The translations under genes and the position numbers were made by a program. The notes below the pieces were generated by a model. That model had not been told where the DNA came from and did no database searches. It saw only the letters and a list, made by a program, of their open reading frames with translations. This document shows, piece after piece, positions 53,753 through 63,066 of a stretch of DNA of 64,000 nt; the first letter of the stretch is position 1, and the number at the start of each line of letters is the position of its first letter. Origin of the DNA: Larkinella soli (GTDB taxonomy: Bacteria; Bacteroidota; Bacteroidia; Cytophagales; Spirosomataceae). The stretch spans positions 19,853 to 83,852 of the forward strand of contig NZ_QTJY01000022.1 in NCBI RefSeq assembly GCF_003703975.1, written 5' to 3'.

Positions 53753-54796
53753 ATGAAAAGCATTACCTTCCTTGCCATTGGGTTTCTTCTGCCGGTCCTA
53801 CAAGCTTCGGTGGCAATAAGTCAAACAATTGCCAAGCCGGAAGAAAGAATAATCTGTGCTCAACTGGCCTACCTTAAGGAGGTTAAACAAAGAGTGGCTA
53901 AAAGTCACTGGCCTGATTTTGGGCGACAAGTATGGGAAGGAGAAATCAGGATAATGACGCCACAATCTATTTTTATAGTCAATCCTGAAAAGGCCAGTTT
54001 GGACGGGCAACCGTATGAGGAATGTGCTTGCCCGGTGGTGAAAGTGGTCCGTTTGAAAGACACCGTGAACACCGCCTTCGTGATGAATACGAACTTCTAC
54101 GATGGTATAGCCGCTTGTAGTGACTGGTCGATCAGTCACAAAGTAATCCCTGGAATCGATGACACCGAATCGTGGATATTGATGGTGCTTCACGAAATGT
54201 TTCATCAGTTCCAGAGCCGCCAGCCTGCCTTCCGTGAACAGTTTATGGACATGTGGCATAAAAAGCAGTACATACCACAAGATAGTGTTGGGCGTCTGTA
54301 TAAAAAGTACCCTGACTTTCAGGAACAGGTACAACAAGAGAACGACCTATTGTTGAGTTGCTTACAAACAGACCATTCCGTTCATATTGACTCCATGCTG
54401 CATGCCTTGTTACAAATTCGTCAAAATCGGCTGGCTACCTTCAGGAAAATAAGCGGTTTTGACATTGAGCCTGATGAGAATTTCGAACAGATTGCCGAAG
54501 CCGGTGCTCGTTACATTGAATACCATTTTGCAACCGGACTAGTCGATCAACCAGCAGACGAATCCTTAGCCGCTATCGACGCTAATTATCGTCGGCATGA
54601 GCTGTACAAATCCTATAGTTTACAAGATCAGGGACGGTACCTTTATATTCCAACTTCAAAATACTTTTATGCGTTAGGTTTCAATAGTATTCGACTATTA
54701 GAGAAGCTTGGTTTTCCTTTTAGAGAACGGTTATATTCGAGGAAAGGAGTTTCTTTTACGGCCTTGTTTAAGGAATATCTGGAAACTAAAAAGTAG
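53753..54796 (+). CDS. Secreted HExxH putative metallopeptidase
   Basis: 347 aa with a signal peptide (MKSITFLAIGFLLPVLQASVAISQ). It has the zinc-binding motif His147-Glu148-x-x-His151 in LMVLHEMFHQFQ, and a downstream Glu near 249 in QIAEAGARYIEYHF that could be the third ligand, as in gluzincins. I do not recognise the family. Codon use is more AT-rich than in genes to the left, so it may mark the beginning of an acquired region. Monocistronic. Confidence 0.6.
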   Translation: MKSITFLAIGFLLPVLQASVAISQTIAKPEERIICAQLAYLKEVKQRVAKSHWPDFGRQVWEGEIRIMTPQSIFIVNPEKASLDGQPYEECACPVVKVVRLKDTVNTAFVMNTNFYDGIAACSDWSISHKVIPGIDDTESWILMVLHEMFHQFQSRQPAFREQFMDMWHKKQYIPQDSVGRLYKKYPDFQEQVQQENDLLLSCLQTDHSVHIDSMLHALLQIRQNRLATFRKISGFDIEPDENFEQIAEAGARYIEYHFATGLVDQPADESLAAIDANYRRHELYKSYSLQDQGRYLYIPTSKYFYALGFNSIRLLEKLGFPFRERLYSRKGVSFTALFKEYLETKK

Positions 54797-55173
54797 CTAC
54801 AGAGTATATATAAACTACCTCGTTCACTAATGACCGAAAATAGTCATTATTAGGTAAGTTGAATGACCTATCGGGCGACGATTTACCGCTGGCGGAAAGA
54901 GTATTCCCCTCAGGAAGAAACCAAACGCCGGTCTCTACGGGAAGAACTGTTGCGGACTGACCCGAATGGAGATTGGGTCATCAAAGAGTAGTGATGGGAT
55001 AGCTCAGGTAGGTAAGCCTCCATACTTATTCCGATTATCTCACATCACGGGTATTTCAGGAAACATCTAACGTACGAATCGAACGCGATCGACTTTCGGT
55101 TACTAAATCCAGTTGCCTCTTAGGGGAAGTGGGCCGTACCGGCAGGGCATACCGTTAAAAAAAAGTATGACCT
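54797..55173. other. Intergenic region with short orphan ORF
   Basis: 377 bp between two plus-strand genes. It contains the 42-codon ORF listed separately and no other credible feature. A run of eight or more A residues precedes an ATG at 55167 that is out of frame with the TPR gene. Confidence 0.4.
54863..54991 (+). pseudogene. Short ORF, possible DNA-binding/transposase fragment
   Basis: 42 aa: begins MTYRATIYRWRKEYSPQEET and ends DPNGDWVIKE. The segment ATIYRWRKEY resembles the recognition helix of IS3-type OrfA proteins, but the rest does not continue that family. The frame is closed directly upstream by TGA. It is either a fragment or a chance ORF. Confidence 0.25.
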
Positions 55174-56673
55174 TTGGCTTGCCTACTGTATACCAGTCAG
55201 TTACCTTCCTTTCAATTTTCTGTACTTTCCAGAAACAAGGCCAAGATTTGCAAGGACTCCCTCCCAAACCGCCCTTTTTTGGGCCTCTGGCTTTTCCCGC
55301 GGCCGGGGGCAGAACAACCAGGGACCGTTCCTCTTCGAAAAACCTGTTTGATTCTTCTCCTGACCTTCATTCTGAACGCAACCTTTGCCCAGCGAGGCTT
55401 TAACTACTACCGGGATTCCAGCCGGGTCGGCTCTTCCAATCCCAAAGCCTTCACTTATTTCAAGAAAGCCTACTACGACCATATCTGGACCTGGAGCCGG
55501 GCCGGTGCCGACAGTGCCGAATATTACCTGAAGCTGGCGATCCGGGAAGATTCCTCTTACTCGGCGGCTTACGCCTTTCTGGGGCATGTCTATCAATTCA
55601 AAACCTACGACAACGTGGATTGGGACCACAAGCTGGCGATGCAAAAGCACTATGCCGAGAAGGCCCTGAGCTTCCACCCAAAAACCGGTGATGCCTACTC
55701 GCTGATGTCGGATGTGAAATGGCACGAAAAAGATACCCTCCAGGCGCTGAACTTACTGCGCCAGGCGATCGCCCAGGAACCGGATCACGTGGGTAATTAT
55801 ATTTTTCTGGCCATCCGCTTCACCCAGATGAGACAGGCTGCGGATAGTGCTATTTATTACCTGCACCGGCTCCTGACCTTGGATCCCCAGTATGGTCAGG
55901 CCTATATCAAACTGGCCAATGTATACCGCGATCTGAATCAGATAGATAGTGCTAAATATTACTACCAAAAAGCCATCACTCACTATCAGACCATTCAACC
56001 CAGAGACATCCGAATGCTGGGAGCCTATTACTGGTTGGGACAGGTACTGCTGAAGCAAAAGCAGTATGATTCAGCCAGGTACTATTATCAGGCGTTTCTA
56101 AAAGAAATGGAGCCGACGGATTACTACATGAAAGATCAGGCGCTAAGTTCGGCTCATAAAGACCTGTATGCCTGCCACCAGGCCCTGGCGGGCAGGCACC
56201 TGACCGACTTTGTCAGCCTGAACCTACGGCGGCTGAAAGAGCATCCGACGGACGGGCCGTTTCAACTGGGGATCCTGGATGATTTCATGGCGATCGAACA
56301 GGATTCGGTGGCGGAAAAATATGCCTTGCCCCTGGCCCGACGCTTAAAAGCTTCCCAATTGACCCGGCCGGACCTGCAACTTTTTGCCACGTTTTATGAA
56401 TATGACCTGTTAAAAAGGTTAAAAAGACCAGGAGAAGCGATAGCCATTTTACAAGCCTACAACGCCAAAACGCCTGACGACCCGATGATTCTGTTTGAAT
56501 TAGGCCGAATGAGTGTGTTGAGTGGCAAATCCCAGCAAGGTCTGATCTACCTGCAAAAAGCCAAACAACACCTGAACGGGATCGTAACGAAGGAAGGGTT
56601 CATAGCGGAGTTGCAGGGGCCTGATTTCGACAAGGTACGGGAAAGCCAGGCCTACAAAGCCCTGCTTCACTAA
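55174..56673 (+). CDS. TPR-repeat protein, start undetermined
   Basis: Open frame of 500 codons; the coding part begins near 55340. A signal-like segment LRKTCLILLLTFILNATFAQRG is followed by TPR units (SYSAAYAFLGHVYQF, PDHVGNYIFLAIRF, GQAYIKLANVYRDLNQIDSAKYYYQKAI, LGAYYWLGQVLLKQKQYDSARYYYQAFL). There is no ATG in frame before residue ~150; possible starts are TTG at 55174 or TTG at 55348. An ATG at 55167 opens a different frame that overlaps the beginning. Either a non-ATG start is used or a frameshift separates the true start. Function: protein-protein scaffold; partner unknown. Confidence 0.65.
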   Translation: MACLLYTSQLPSFQFSVLSRNKAKICKDSLPNRPFLGLWLFPRPGAEQPGTVPLRKTCLILLLTFILNATFAQRGFNYYRDSSRVGSSNPKAFTYFKKAYYDHIWTWSRAGADSAEYYLKLAIREDSSYSAAYAFLGHVYQFKTYDNVDWDHKLAMQKHYAEKALSFHPKTGDAYSLMSDVKWHEKDTLQALNLLRQAIAQEPDHVGNYIFLAIRFTQMRQAADSAIYYLHRLLTLDPQYGQAYIKLANVYRDLNQIDSAKYYYQKAITHYQTIQPRDIRMLGAYYWLGQVLLKQKQYDSARYYYQAFLKEMEPTDYYMKDQALSSAHKDLYACHQALAGRHLTDFVSLNLRRLKEHPTDGPFQLGILDDFMAIEQDSVAEKYALPLARRLKASQLTRPDLQLFATFYEYDLLKRLKRPGEAIAILQAYNAKTPDDPMILFELGRMSVLSGKSQQGLIYLQKAKQHLNGIVTKEGFIAELQGPDFDKVRESQAYKALLH

Positions 56674-56831
56674 ACCGGGAGCGGGACCACCGATTCATTC
56701 GCATCGGGTAAGCAGCAAGCCTTTCCTTAGCGTCATGCCTGTGCCGGAGAGGGCAACTTAAACGCTACAAATCGGCCGGTTGATTGACGCTCGGCGTGAC
56801 CCGGTCCGGTTAGCCTGCTCGTCTGGGTAAC

Positions 56832-57668
56832 TTAGCTATTCGTGTTGATAACTTCGTACCGGGCACGTACAAACATGAATATACCGTAGCAAAACAAGCC
56901 CAGCGCAACGGCCCCGAGCAGAATGGAGCCGTAACTGCCTTTCTCCAGAAAGGCAAAGGCACTGCTACTGCCTCCGGCCTGACTGGCATTAGCCTCCAGA
57001 GCCGCTTTAATAAATAAGTATCCGATCAGCCCCCAGACGATTCCCCGCGCGATGTAACCAATCTTCCCGGACCGGATGATCATCTCCTTGAGCTCCGTTC
57101 TGATGGAAGAAGTCTGGACATTTTTCAGGTATTCACCAGACAAAGCCCGGTAGATCTGATATAATCCGATGCCAATGATACACAAGCCAATCAGGCCGAC
57201 GAGCCACTGGCCAAACGGTTTCTGCAGTATTTCCCAAACGAGGGTCTGCTGCGAACGATCCCCGCCCTGATTACCCTGGCGACCCAGTACCATCCGGAAA
57301 GAACCATAAGCCAGGAACCCATAGACCAGCCCACTGAAGGCATACCCCAACCGGCGACCAATGCCTTTGGCGTCGGTCCCTTTATGCTCGGTATCGAGAA
57401 AAGCCTGCGTTAGCCGCCAGAGGGTGTAGCAGACCAGACCTGCCGCCACCAGTGCCAGCAAAATCCTTCCAAACGGCTGATCCAGTATAAATCGAAAGAT
57501 TCCCTGTTTGTTGAGATTACGTTCCGAACTGCCGCCGATTTCAAAAGCAGCCATGAACGCAAGGATACCAACCAGACAGTAAACAACTCCTTTGGCCGCC
57601 AGGCCAAACCTGGCAAAACGCTTCACCCATTGAGGCTGGGTCGAGGATATGCTGGATAAGTTCATCAT
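56832..57668 (-). CDS. DUF1206 domain membrane protein
   Basis: 278 aa starting at the first of two adjacent ATG codons (57668). Three related two-helix units are visible: RFARFGLAAKGVVYCLVGILAFMAAFEIGG, GIGRRLGYAFSGLVYGFLAYGSFRMVLG, RSGKIGYIARGIVWGLIGYLFIKAALEA, each with an R-x-G-x-x-x-(K/Y)G-x-V-Y/W core; this triple repeat is the DUF1206 pattern. It is an inner-membrane protein of unknown role. The frame stays open upstream to 57953 but shows no coding character there. Confidence 0.85.
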   Translation of the reverse strand: MMNLSSISSTQPQWVKRFARFGLAAKGVVYCLVGILAFMAAFEIGGSSERNLNKQGIFRFILDQPFGRILLALVAAGLVCYTLWRLTQAFLDTEHKGTDAKGIGRRLGYAFSGLVYGFLAYGSFRMVLGRQGNQGGDRSQQTLVWEILQKPFGQWLVGLIGLCIIGIGLYQIYRALSGEYLKNVQTSSIRTELKEMIIRSGKIGYIARGIVWGLIGYLFIKAALEANASQAGGSSSAFAFLEKGSYGSILLGAVALGLFCYGIFMFVRARYEVINTNS

Positions 57669-58914
57669 CTGAATCGTTTTGTGAAAATTGCTTTCAACAG
57701 GATCGGTCTTCTGTAAATAACAGAAATGATTTAGGAGAATAAATGTTTTTGTTTCGATGCAGAAAATGCCGTTGACGGTAGAAGTACGGAGATGAAAGTC
57801 AGGAGTGGGCGGCTTGTTCCAGCCGGTTCTGGCCCTCACCGGCCACCCTCCCCGAATGCTGATCAATATGTGGGGTTCGTCTGGGCGGTGCTGGGCGATG
57901 CTATCTATACGTTTGCCGGATACCACCAAACCCGCAGAACATTCGATTTTCAAAATACCTCAGAGGAACGGATCCAAGTCCGACATAGACTGATTTTAGC
58001 CGCCGGCGATGTGGTTATTATCCAGGTATCCGGTCGTAATTCCGCTGGCTCCATGCTGGTTGTCGATGCGCGGGTGCCCGCCGGCGGGGGGCCTCCGGTT
58101 ATCTACCGGAATTTGGCTTCCAATCTCCTGCCGAACGATTCAACCTATTCAATCCAAAAAGTATCGGGCTTACCGTAAAAAATTTGTCAAAATGCCGTTA
58201 GTATCTTTTTCGGTAAAAACGGTAAACCTCTTTTTATCGTAACGGCACAAACCCGAGTTCCTGGTACCCACCCACAGATGGCCCGCCCTATCTTCTAAAA
58301 TGGACCAGACATCGTTGTTGACCAGGCCATCGCTGGTGGTCAGGCAAGTGAACGCTTTGCCATCATATCGGTAAAGTCCACGATGACCACCTCCACAGCA
58401 ACAACCATCAACCACAAAACAGATAGGAGTGCGTGTTGCATTATGTTATCTTTTTCTCTACCAAAGGGTTTCAACAAACCTGCAAGACTTTTTTCTGAGA
58501 ACGGTTTGAGAGCCTGTAAAAGAATGTTAATGAAACGTAAAAGCTGCATTTAATGACGGCCGGAGAAATTTGCCCTTAAGGAATCGGGAAACGTGATTAC
58601 ACTGAATACCGATTCATCCGGCTTTTAGCCAGCACCTGGCGCAATGGCGGACCTTCTACAATCGCTCCGGCGAACCGGTTCCATCGTCCCCACAGTTCAT
58701 TAAAAGGAAAAACCGCAACGGCGGACGGTGCCGGCTGACTTTCCCTTTGCAGCTTAATAAAACGTGGAATTTTTGACGTTGGCAAAAAACCTAACATGAG
58801 AGAACTCTTAAATAATTTCCATGTACTTGCAAAGGCAATTGAGTGGGGGTTACGTATATTAAGCAACCTTTATAAGTAACCTTATTCTTGCCCTGACCCT
58901 TTAGTTGCCTGCTC
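57669..58914. other. Long region without an intact gene
   Basis: 1.25 kb. It contains a broken propeller gene (58170-58441). Open frames at 57792-58178 (plus) and 58597-58866 (minus) have no recognisable sequence. The last 50 bp are upstream of the histidine kinase start. It looks like decayed sequence. Confidence 0.5.
58170..58441 (-). pseudogene. Remnant of a two-component-regulator propeller protein
   Basis: One frame gives GLYRYDGKAFTCLTTSDGLV and then NDVWSILEDRAGHLWVGTRN, a clear pair of Reg_prop propeller repeats, before a stop at 58170. A different frame just upstream gives a signal peptide, MQHALLSVLWLMVVAV, from an ATG at 58441. Joining them needs a frameshift near 58390. Only about 80 residues of a protein that is normally 900-1400 aa remain, so this is a frameshifted and truncated N-terminal fragment of a hybrid two-component sensor. 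Confidence 0.7.
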
Positions 58915-61098
58915 ATGAAGTTGCTGCCACTCCTCGCTCTGCTCTTCCTGACCGTGGGCAAGGTTTTAAGCCAGTCTCCCGTTCCTATTGATAGTTTACC
59001 TGTCCAGGGCATTCTCCTTCATCAAGGGTGGCGGTGGCATCCGGGCGATAACCCGAATTGGGCCAGTGTGAAGGTCGACGACAGGCAATGGCTTACCATT
59101 GATCCCAGCCGGAACATCACCGATCTGCCTCAAATCCAGCAAGTCCCCATCGGTTGGATGCGGATCCATCTTCAGATCGACTCAACGTTAACCAACCAGG
59201 TAATCAGTATGCTCGTTGACCAGCAGGTGGCTTCCCATATCTACCTGAACGGGCGGCTGATTGCCCGGTTTGGCCGGGTGAGCACAAACCCTGACCAGGT
59301 AGAAGCCTACAATCCATCCGGCGCAGACCAGGCCTTGTGGCAAGTCACCCACTTCCAGTTAGGGGCTCAGTCGCACCAGGTACTGGCCGTCCGTTTCGCC
59401 CGGCAACCGGCCATACCTTATTATAAATTTTGGGGCCAGCCCATTCCCTTTCTGCTCATCAAACTCCACCAGGCCGACCAACGCAATCAGCACCGGCTCG
59501 ATAGCGTGGGTAACTTTGATGTCACATTTTTAGACTTCTTCAAAGCGGGATTATTTCTGATTTTAGCCCTGTTGCATCTATTGTTTTACAAATGGTATCC
59601 TGCTCAAAAAGTGAATGCCTGGTTTGGCCTCTACTGCCTGTTTGGGGCCTGGGCTTATCTAAACCAGCCGCTTATTTATCAATTCGTTCATTCGGTACCT
59701 CTGCGAATGCAAGCCGCCGTTGGGCAGTTGATCTTGTTCTTTTGCATTCATCTGGCCTTTCTGGGAGCTGTTTATACCATATTTGACAAGCGCATCGGCG
59801 TTCTGTTTTATACCGCGCTGGTGGTCTTTATCGGTTATGTTGTTTTATTCTCCCTACAGGTAAAAATGCCCGATGGGCTGAGTATTTATCTAGCCCTGTT
59901 GCTGACAGATGTTCAGTCCACCCGGTTGCTGTTACTGGCTTCGAGAAAACGGGGGAAAGAATACTGGATTCTGACCGCTGGGGCAATCGGCTTCATCGTC
60001 TTTTTGATCGCCTATCAGGCGGTCCCGTTCCTACCGATGAGTCCGTATACCCGGCATATTTTCCTTCATGTGTTTTATAACCTGAGTACGCTGAGTTCTC
60101 CGATTAGTGTGACCCTGTTTCTGGCCAGACGGTTTGCGCAAACCAACCACACCCTGGCGGAGAAGTTATTGCAGGTCGAAGAACTGTCGGCTCAGACACT
60201 AGCCCAGCAGCAGGAAAAGGAACACCTGTTAACGACCCAAAAGGAAACGCTTGAACAACAGGTTAGCAGCCGAACCGCGCAGCTTAGTCAATCCCTCAGC
60301 GAGTTGAAAGCCACGCAGGCTCAACTCATTCAAAAAGAAAAGTTAGCCAGTTTAGGTGAGCTAACGGCGGGTATTGCCCATGAGATTCAAAACCCACTGA
60401 ACTTTGTCAATAACTTCTCGGAAGTCAGTGGAGAATTGGTGGAGGAGCTCCGGGAGGGGCCTTTTCGGCATCTGCCCGAACCCGAGCAGGCTTACGCGAA
60501 CGAAATTCTGGGGGATTTGATCCAGAATCTGCAGAAGATTAACCACCATGGCAAACGGGCCGACAGCATCGTCAAAGGCATGCTGGAGCATTCCCGCAGC
60601 AGTACCGGGAAGAAGGAGCCTACCGATCTCAACGCCCTGGCCGATGAATACCTGAAACTGGCTTATCATGGACTTCGCGCCAAGAATAAAGATTTTAACG
60701 CCAAACTAGTGACCGAATTTGATCCCGATTTAGGAACGGTGGAGGTGGTGCCGCAGGACATTGGACGGGTGCTGTTGAACCTATACAATAACGCCTTCTA
60801 CGCCGTGCTACAGAAGCACAAAGCAGCTCCTGAAAGCTACGAGCCCAGGGTAACCGTCAGCACACTTCGCCACAAAGGTCTGGTGGAAATCTGGGTGAAG
60901 GATAACGGCACAGGCATCCCCGAACCGGTGAAGCAAAAGATCTTTCAGCCTTTTTTCACCACGAAGCCCACGGGAGAGGGAACCGGTCTGGGTTTATCCC
61001 TCAGTTACGATATCATCACCCAGGGACATGGCGGAAGTTTAGAGCTAAAAACCCAGGAGGGGGAGGGAACTCAGGTGAGCATTCAATTACCCATCTAA
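58915..61098 (+). CDS. Sensor histidine kinase with 7TM-type membrane domain
   Basis: 727 aa with a signal peptide (to about residue 19). A periplasmic beta-jelly-roll region (about 30-200) resembles the 7TMR-DISM extracellular domain; seven helices follow (215-415). Then a coiled coil (LAEKLLQVEELSAQTLAQQQEK), a HisKA domain with His489 (ELTAGIAHEIQNPLNFVNNFSEV) and HATPase (NLYNNAFYAVLQ, VKDNGTGIPE, FTTKPTGEGTGLGLSLSYDII). No response regulator is adjacent; the closest is the receiver at 62512. It is intact in an otherwise decayed neighbourhood. Confidence 0.9.
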   Translation: MKLLPLLALLFLTVGKVLSQSPVPIDSLPVQGILLHQGWRWHPGDNPNWASVKVDDRQWLTIDPSRNITDLPQIQQVPIGWMRIHLQIDSTLTNQVISMLVDQQVASHIYLNGRLIARFGRVSTNPDQVEAYNPSGADQALWQVTHFQLGAQSHQVLAVRFARQPAIPYYKFWGQPIPFLLIKLHQADQRNQHRLDSVGNFDVTFLDFFKAGLFLILALLHLLFYKWYPAQKVNAWFGLYCLFGAWAYLNQPLIYQFVHSVPLRMQAAVGQLILFFCIHLAFLGAVYTIFDKRIGVLFYTALVVFIGYVVLFSLQVKMPDGLSIYLALLLTDVQSTRLLLLASRKRGKEYWILTAGAIGFIVFLIAYQAVPFLPMSPYTRHIFLHVFYNLSTLSSPISVTLFLARRFAQTNHTLAEKLLQVEELSAQTLAQQQEKEHLLTTQKETLEQQVSSRTAQLSQSLSELKATQAQLIQKEKLASLGELTAGIAHEIQNPLNFVNNFSEVSGELVEELREGPFRHLPEPEQAYANEILGDLIQNLQKINHHGKRADSIVKGMLEHSRSSTGKKEPTDLNALADEYLKLAYHGLRAKNKDFNAKLVTEFDPDLGTVEVVPQDIGRVLLNLYNNAFYAVLQKHKAAPESYEPRVTVSTLRHKGLVEIWVKDNGTGIPEPVKQKIFQPFFTTKPTGEGTGLGLSLSYDIITQGHGGSLELKTQEGEGTQVSIQLPI

Positions 61099-61122
61099 GT
61101 GCATTGAACGAGAATTAGTGCC

Positions 61123-61551
61123 TTACCTGACGACCAAGAATTGGTACAGGGTTTCTACTCCATTTTTATTGATCATGCCTGGCGTCCACTTGGGCATCCG
61201 GCTACCGATTCGGCTAATCTCTTTTTTCAGGGCAGGGTCATGGTCATACGTTGGCTCTAAGGTGATGACTTTACCCTCACTATTGACCGTAGCGGTGAGC
61301 CACAGCTTCTTTTTGAACTTAACAGGGTGGTCGGAGTCCACTGCACTTTCCAAGACGAAATCAACCAATACCTTTTCCCCACCGGGAAAGGCAGGAGGAG
61401 ACTGGGTCAGAATGGAAACGGGCCCGGAGGTATTATAGGTAATAATGGGCTTGCCACCATTTATTCCAGGCTGTGCTACAGAATCAATAAAAATGATAGT
61501 AGCCAGGCAAACGAGTGCCAAACGGAGGAGGGTTAATGCGGATAGGGTCAT
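61123..61551 (-). CDS. Small secreted TonB C-terminal-domain-like protein
   Basis: 142 aa with a signal peptide (to about residue 26, ending SVAQ). The rest is a single TonB C-terminal-type domain: a PAFPGGEKVLVDFVLE start and RMPKWTPGMINKNGVETLYQFLVV end, matching the W-x-P-x-x-x-N-G pattern of that family. No membrane anchor or proline-rich spacer is present, so it is not a working TonB energy transducer. It may bind a receptor or have another periplasmic role. Convergent with the kinase gene. Confidence 0.75.
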   Translation of the reverse strand: MTLSALTLLRLALVCLATIIFIDSVAQPGINGGKPIITYNTSGPVSILTQSPPAFPGGEKVLVDFVLESAVDSDHPVKFKKKLWLTATVNSEGKVITLEPTYDHDPALKKEISRIGSRMPKWTPGMINKNGVETLYQFLVVR

Positions 61552-61864
61552 TTTATTGGCTTTTTTGGGAGATGCGGATCTTGATCAAATGGTTGCACTA
61601 CCCTTCAAAACAAAAGAAATCTTTCTAACCAACTACCCTCCGTCTTAAAGAACTCGAAATGTTTCAATAAGTCATACCCTGCGGCAGGCTATCCATCTGC
61701 TTCGGCAGTCCGATCATGGCCGTGATGCCGCGTCGGCGACCGCCCGCGTCGGACCAATACCCTGACTGACCGGGGGTACTTTATGAGCCTGTGAAGTGGC
61801 GTCTCACAAAGAGAGGGATTGTTGGGACCTTGATATTTTTAAAATAGCCACTTGAAATTTTTGT
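61552..61864. other. Intergenic region, 313 bp
   Basis: Divergent spacing between the TonB-domain gene and a small membrane-protein gene, so both promoters should lie here. No credible ORF or structured RNA was seen. Confidence 0.4.
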
Positions 61865-62122
61865 ATGTTGGCTATCATAAAAGGGATTAGAAAACAAAAG
61901 AAAGCTGCCTACCATATGAGTTTTTCAGTCTTTGCGCTGTTTTATGGTATCATTATATGGCTGGTTTTTGGTCAAAATGTATTCCTCAGGTATATAAGTG
62001 CCCAAAAAGACAAATGTCCTTTCTGGAAAAGACTCTACAACTATAGATACGCTCTATTGGCGGTTATAATTAATCTCGTTTTAGAATTGGCTTTTATCCT
62101 ATACAAAGCAGTAAGCAGTTAG
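61865..62122 (+). CDS. Small membrane protein of unknown function
   Basis: 85 aa, two predicted helices (FSVFALFYGIIIWLVFGQNVF and YALLAVIINLVLELAFILY) separated by a short basic loop with CPFWKRLYNYRY. Basic N-terminus (IIKGIRKQKKAAYH). AT-rich codons. Not recognised. Confidence 0.5.
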   Translation: MLAIIKGIRKQKKAAYHMSFSVFALFYGIIIWLVFGQNVFLRYISAQKDKCPFWKRLYNYRYALLAVIINLVLELAFILYKAVSS

Positions 62123-62511
62123 CCTAAAGCCACTTGTACTACTTCAAATAATTGATAATAGCGAGTGAAAATGGTCGGGCATCTACAATGCCATGCTGAC
62201 CTATTCGACGATCGGGGAAACTTCTCAGGAACTGCACCTGGTGTACCGTATACTTTTGCCTGTTGGATGGCCAAAAAGGGGCATACCCGAGTCCAGCCCC
62301 CCATATCCTAAAATCTTACCTCCTGGCAACTCTAAAGCCGGCCGTGCGCTTTTCATTTGATCTATTGTAAACAAAGGATAAATAGTAAATCCCTTTGAAT
62401 GTAGTCCTCCTACCTGATCGTCATTCCACCATCATTCCAATTGTCCTCCTCCCAGTAACGCACCATTTTGGAACGCGGCTCTCAGCGTGGCCGCTTTTGT
62501 CTTTTTAGTCG
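62123..62511. other. Intergenic region, 389 bp
   Basis: Between convergent genes. An open but ATG-poor frame at about 62188-62360 (reading HLVYRILLPVGWPKRG) may be a fragment but is not recognisable. A weak hairpin with a T-rich tail lies at 62477-62507. Confidence 0.35.
62477..62507 (+). terminator. Weak terminator-like hairpin
   Basis: GCGGC / GCCGC stem of 5 bp with a 10-base loop, followed by TTTTGTCTTTTT on the plus strand. The short stem makes the call uncertain. Confidence 0.3.
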
Positions 62512-62958
62512 CTAATGCCCGCTACCCGCTGAAGGCTCAACCACTATTGGTAAGCTTACACACCCAAACCAGAAGTTACGAAGCCCATCCATAAAGATTT
62601 TCATGCGCTCTACGTTTTCTGGCTTGTGAACAACTGCATTGGCATAGGCCTGGTAGCAGTGTAAAATCTTTTGCTGATCATCCGAATCGCTATAAATTAA
62701 TACGGGTATTGGCTGCCAGTACGAATCCTGATTCAGTTCCCACAGAAGTTCATACCCGCTCCGGTCGGGGATATTCAAATCCAACAGGATCAGGGTGGGT
62801 AATTGCGCCGTTTCCTTTCTATAGGCGTCGAAGGAGGACGCAGAGGAAAATGACAGCAGGTGACAGTCCTGACAGTACATGTCAACGATATACTGCATTA
62901 GAAATTGATCATCCTCGTCATCATCGACTAACACAATCACAAAGCGTTTTCCCTCCAT
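62512..62958 (-). CDS. Single-domain response regulator (receiver only)
   Basis: 148 aa. Acidic cluster DDDEDD (12-17), phosphoacceptor Asp60 (LILLDLNIPDRSG), Lys112 (AVVHKPEN). It ends LRNFWFGCVSLPIVVEP, again the aromatic tail pattern of the window's stand-alone receivers. It is the only receiver near the orphan histidine kinase at 58915, with two genes in between. No output domain. Confidence 0.85.
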   Translation of the reverse strand: MEGKRFVIVLVDDDEDDQFLMQYIVDMYCQDCHLLSFSSASSFDAYRKETAQLPTLILLDLNIPDRSGYELLWELNQDSYWQPIPVLIYSDSDDQQKILHCYQAYANAVVHKPENVERMKIFMDGLRNFWFGCVSLPIVVEPSAGSGH

Positions 62959-63066
62959 ACTAGCTGATTTGATTACAAATCTCTAAAGATATCAACTCCA
63001 TGCAGACCAAGTAGTTTATCCACTAGTTCCTTTATTCACGGTTCGCCAGAGCGCCAGCCCGAAAAT

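Noticed and set aside
57792..58178. 128-codon open frame on the plus strand
   Set aside because: No signal, domain or ribosome-binding site; it lies in a decayed region and overlaps other weak frames. I considered a secretion-tail fragment, but the match was too poor.
58597..58866. 89-codon open frame on the minus strand, TTG start
   Set aside because: No recognisable sequence, non-ATG start, and placed in the promoter side of the histidine kinase gene. It cannot be separated from chance.
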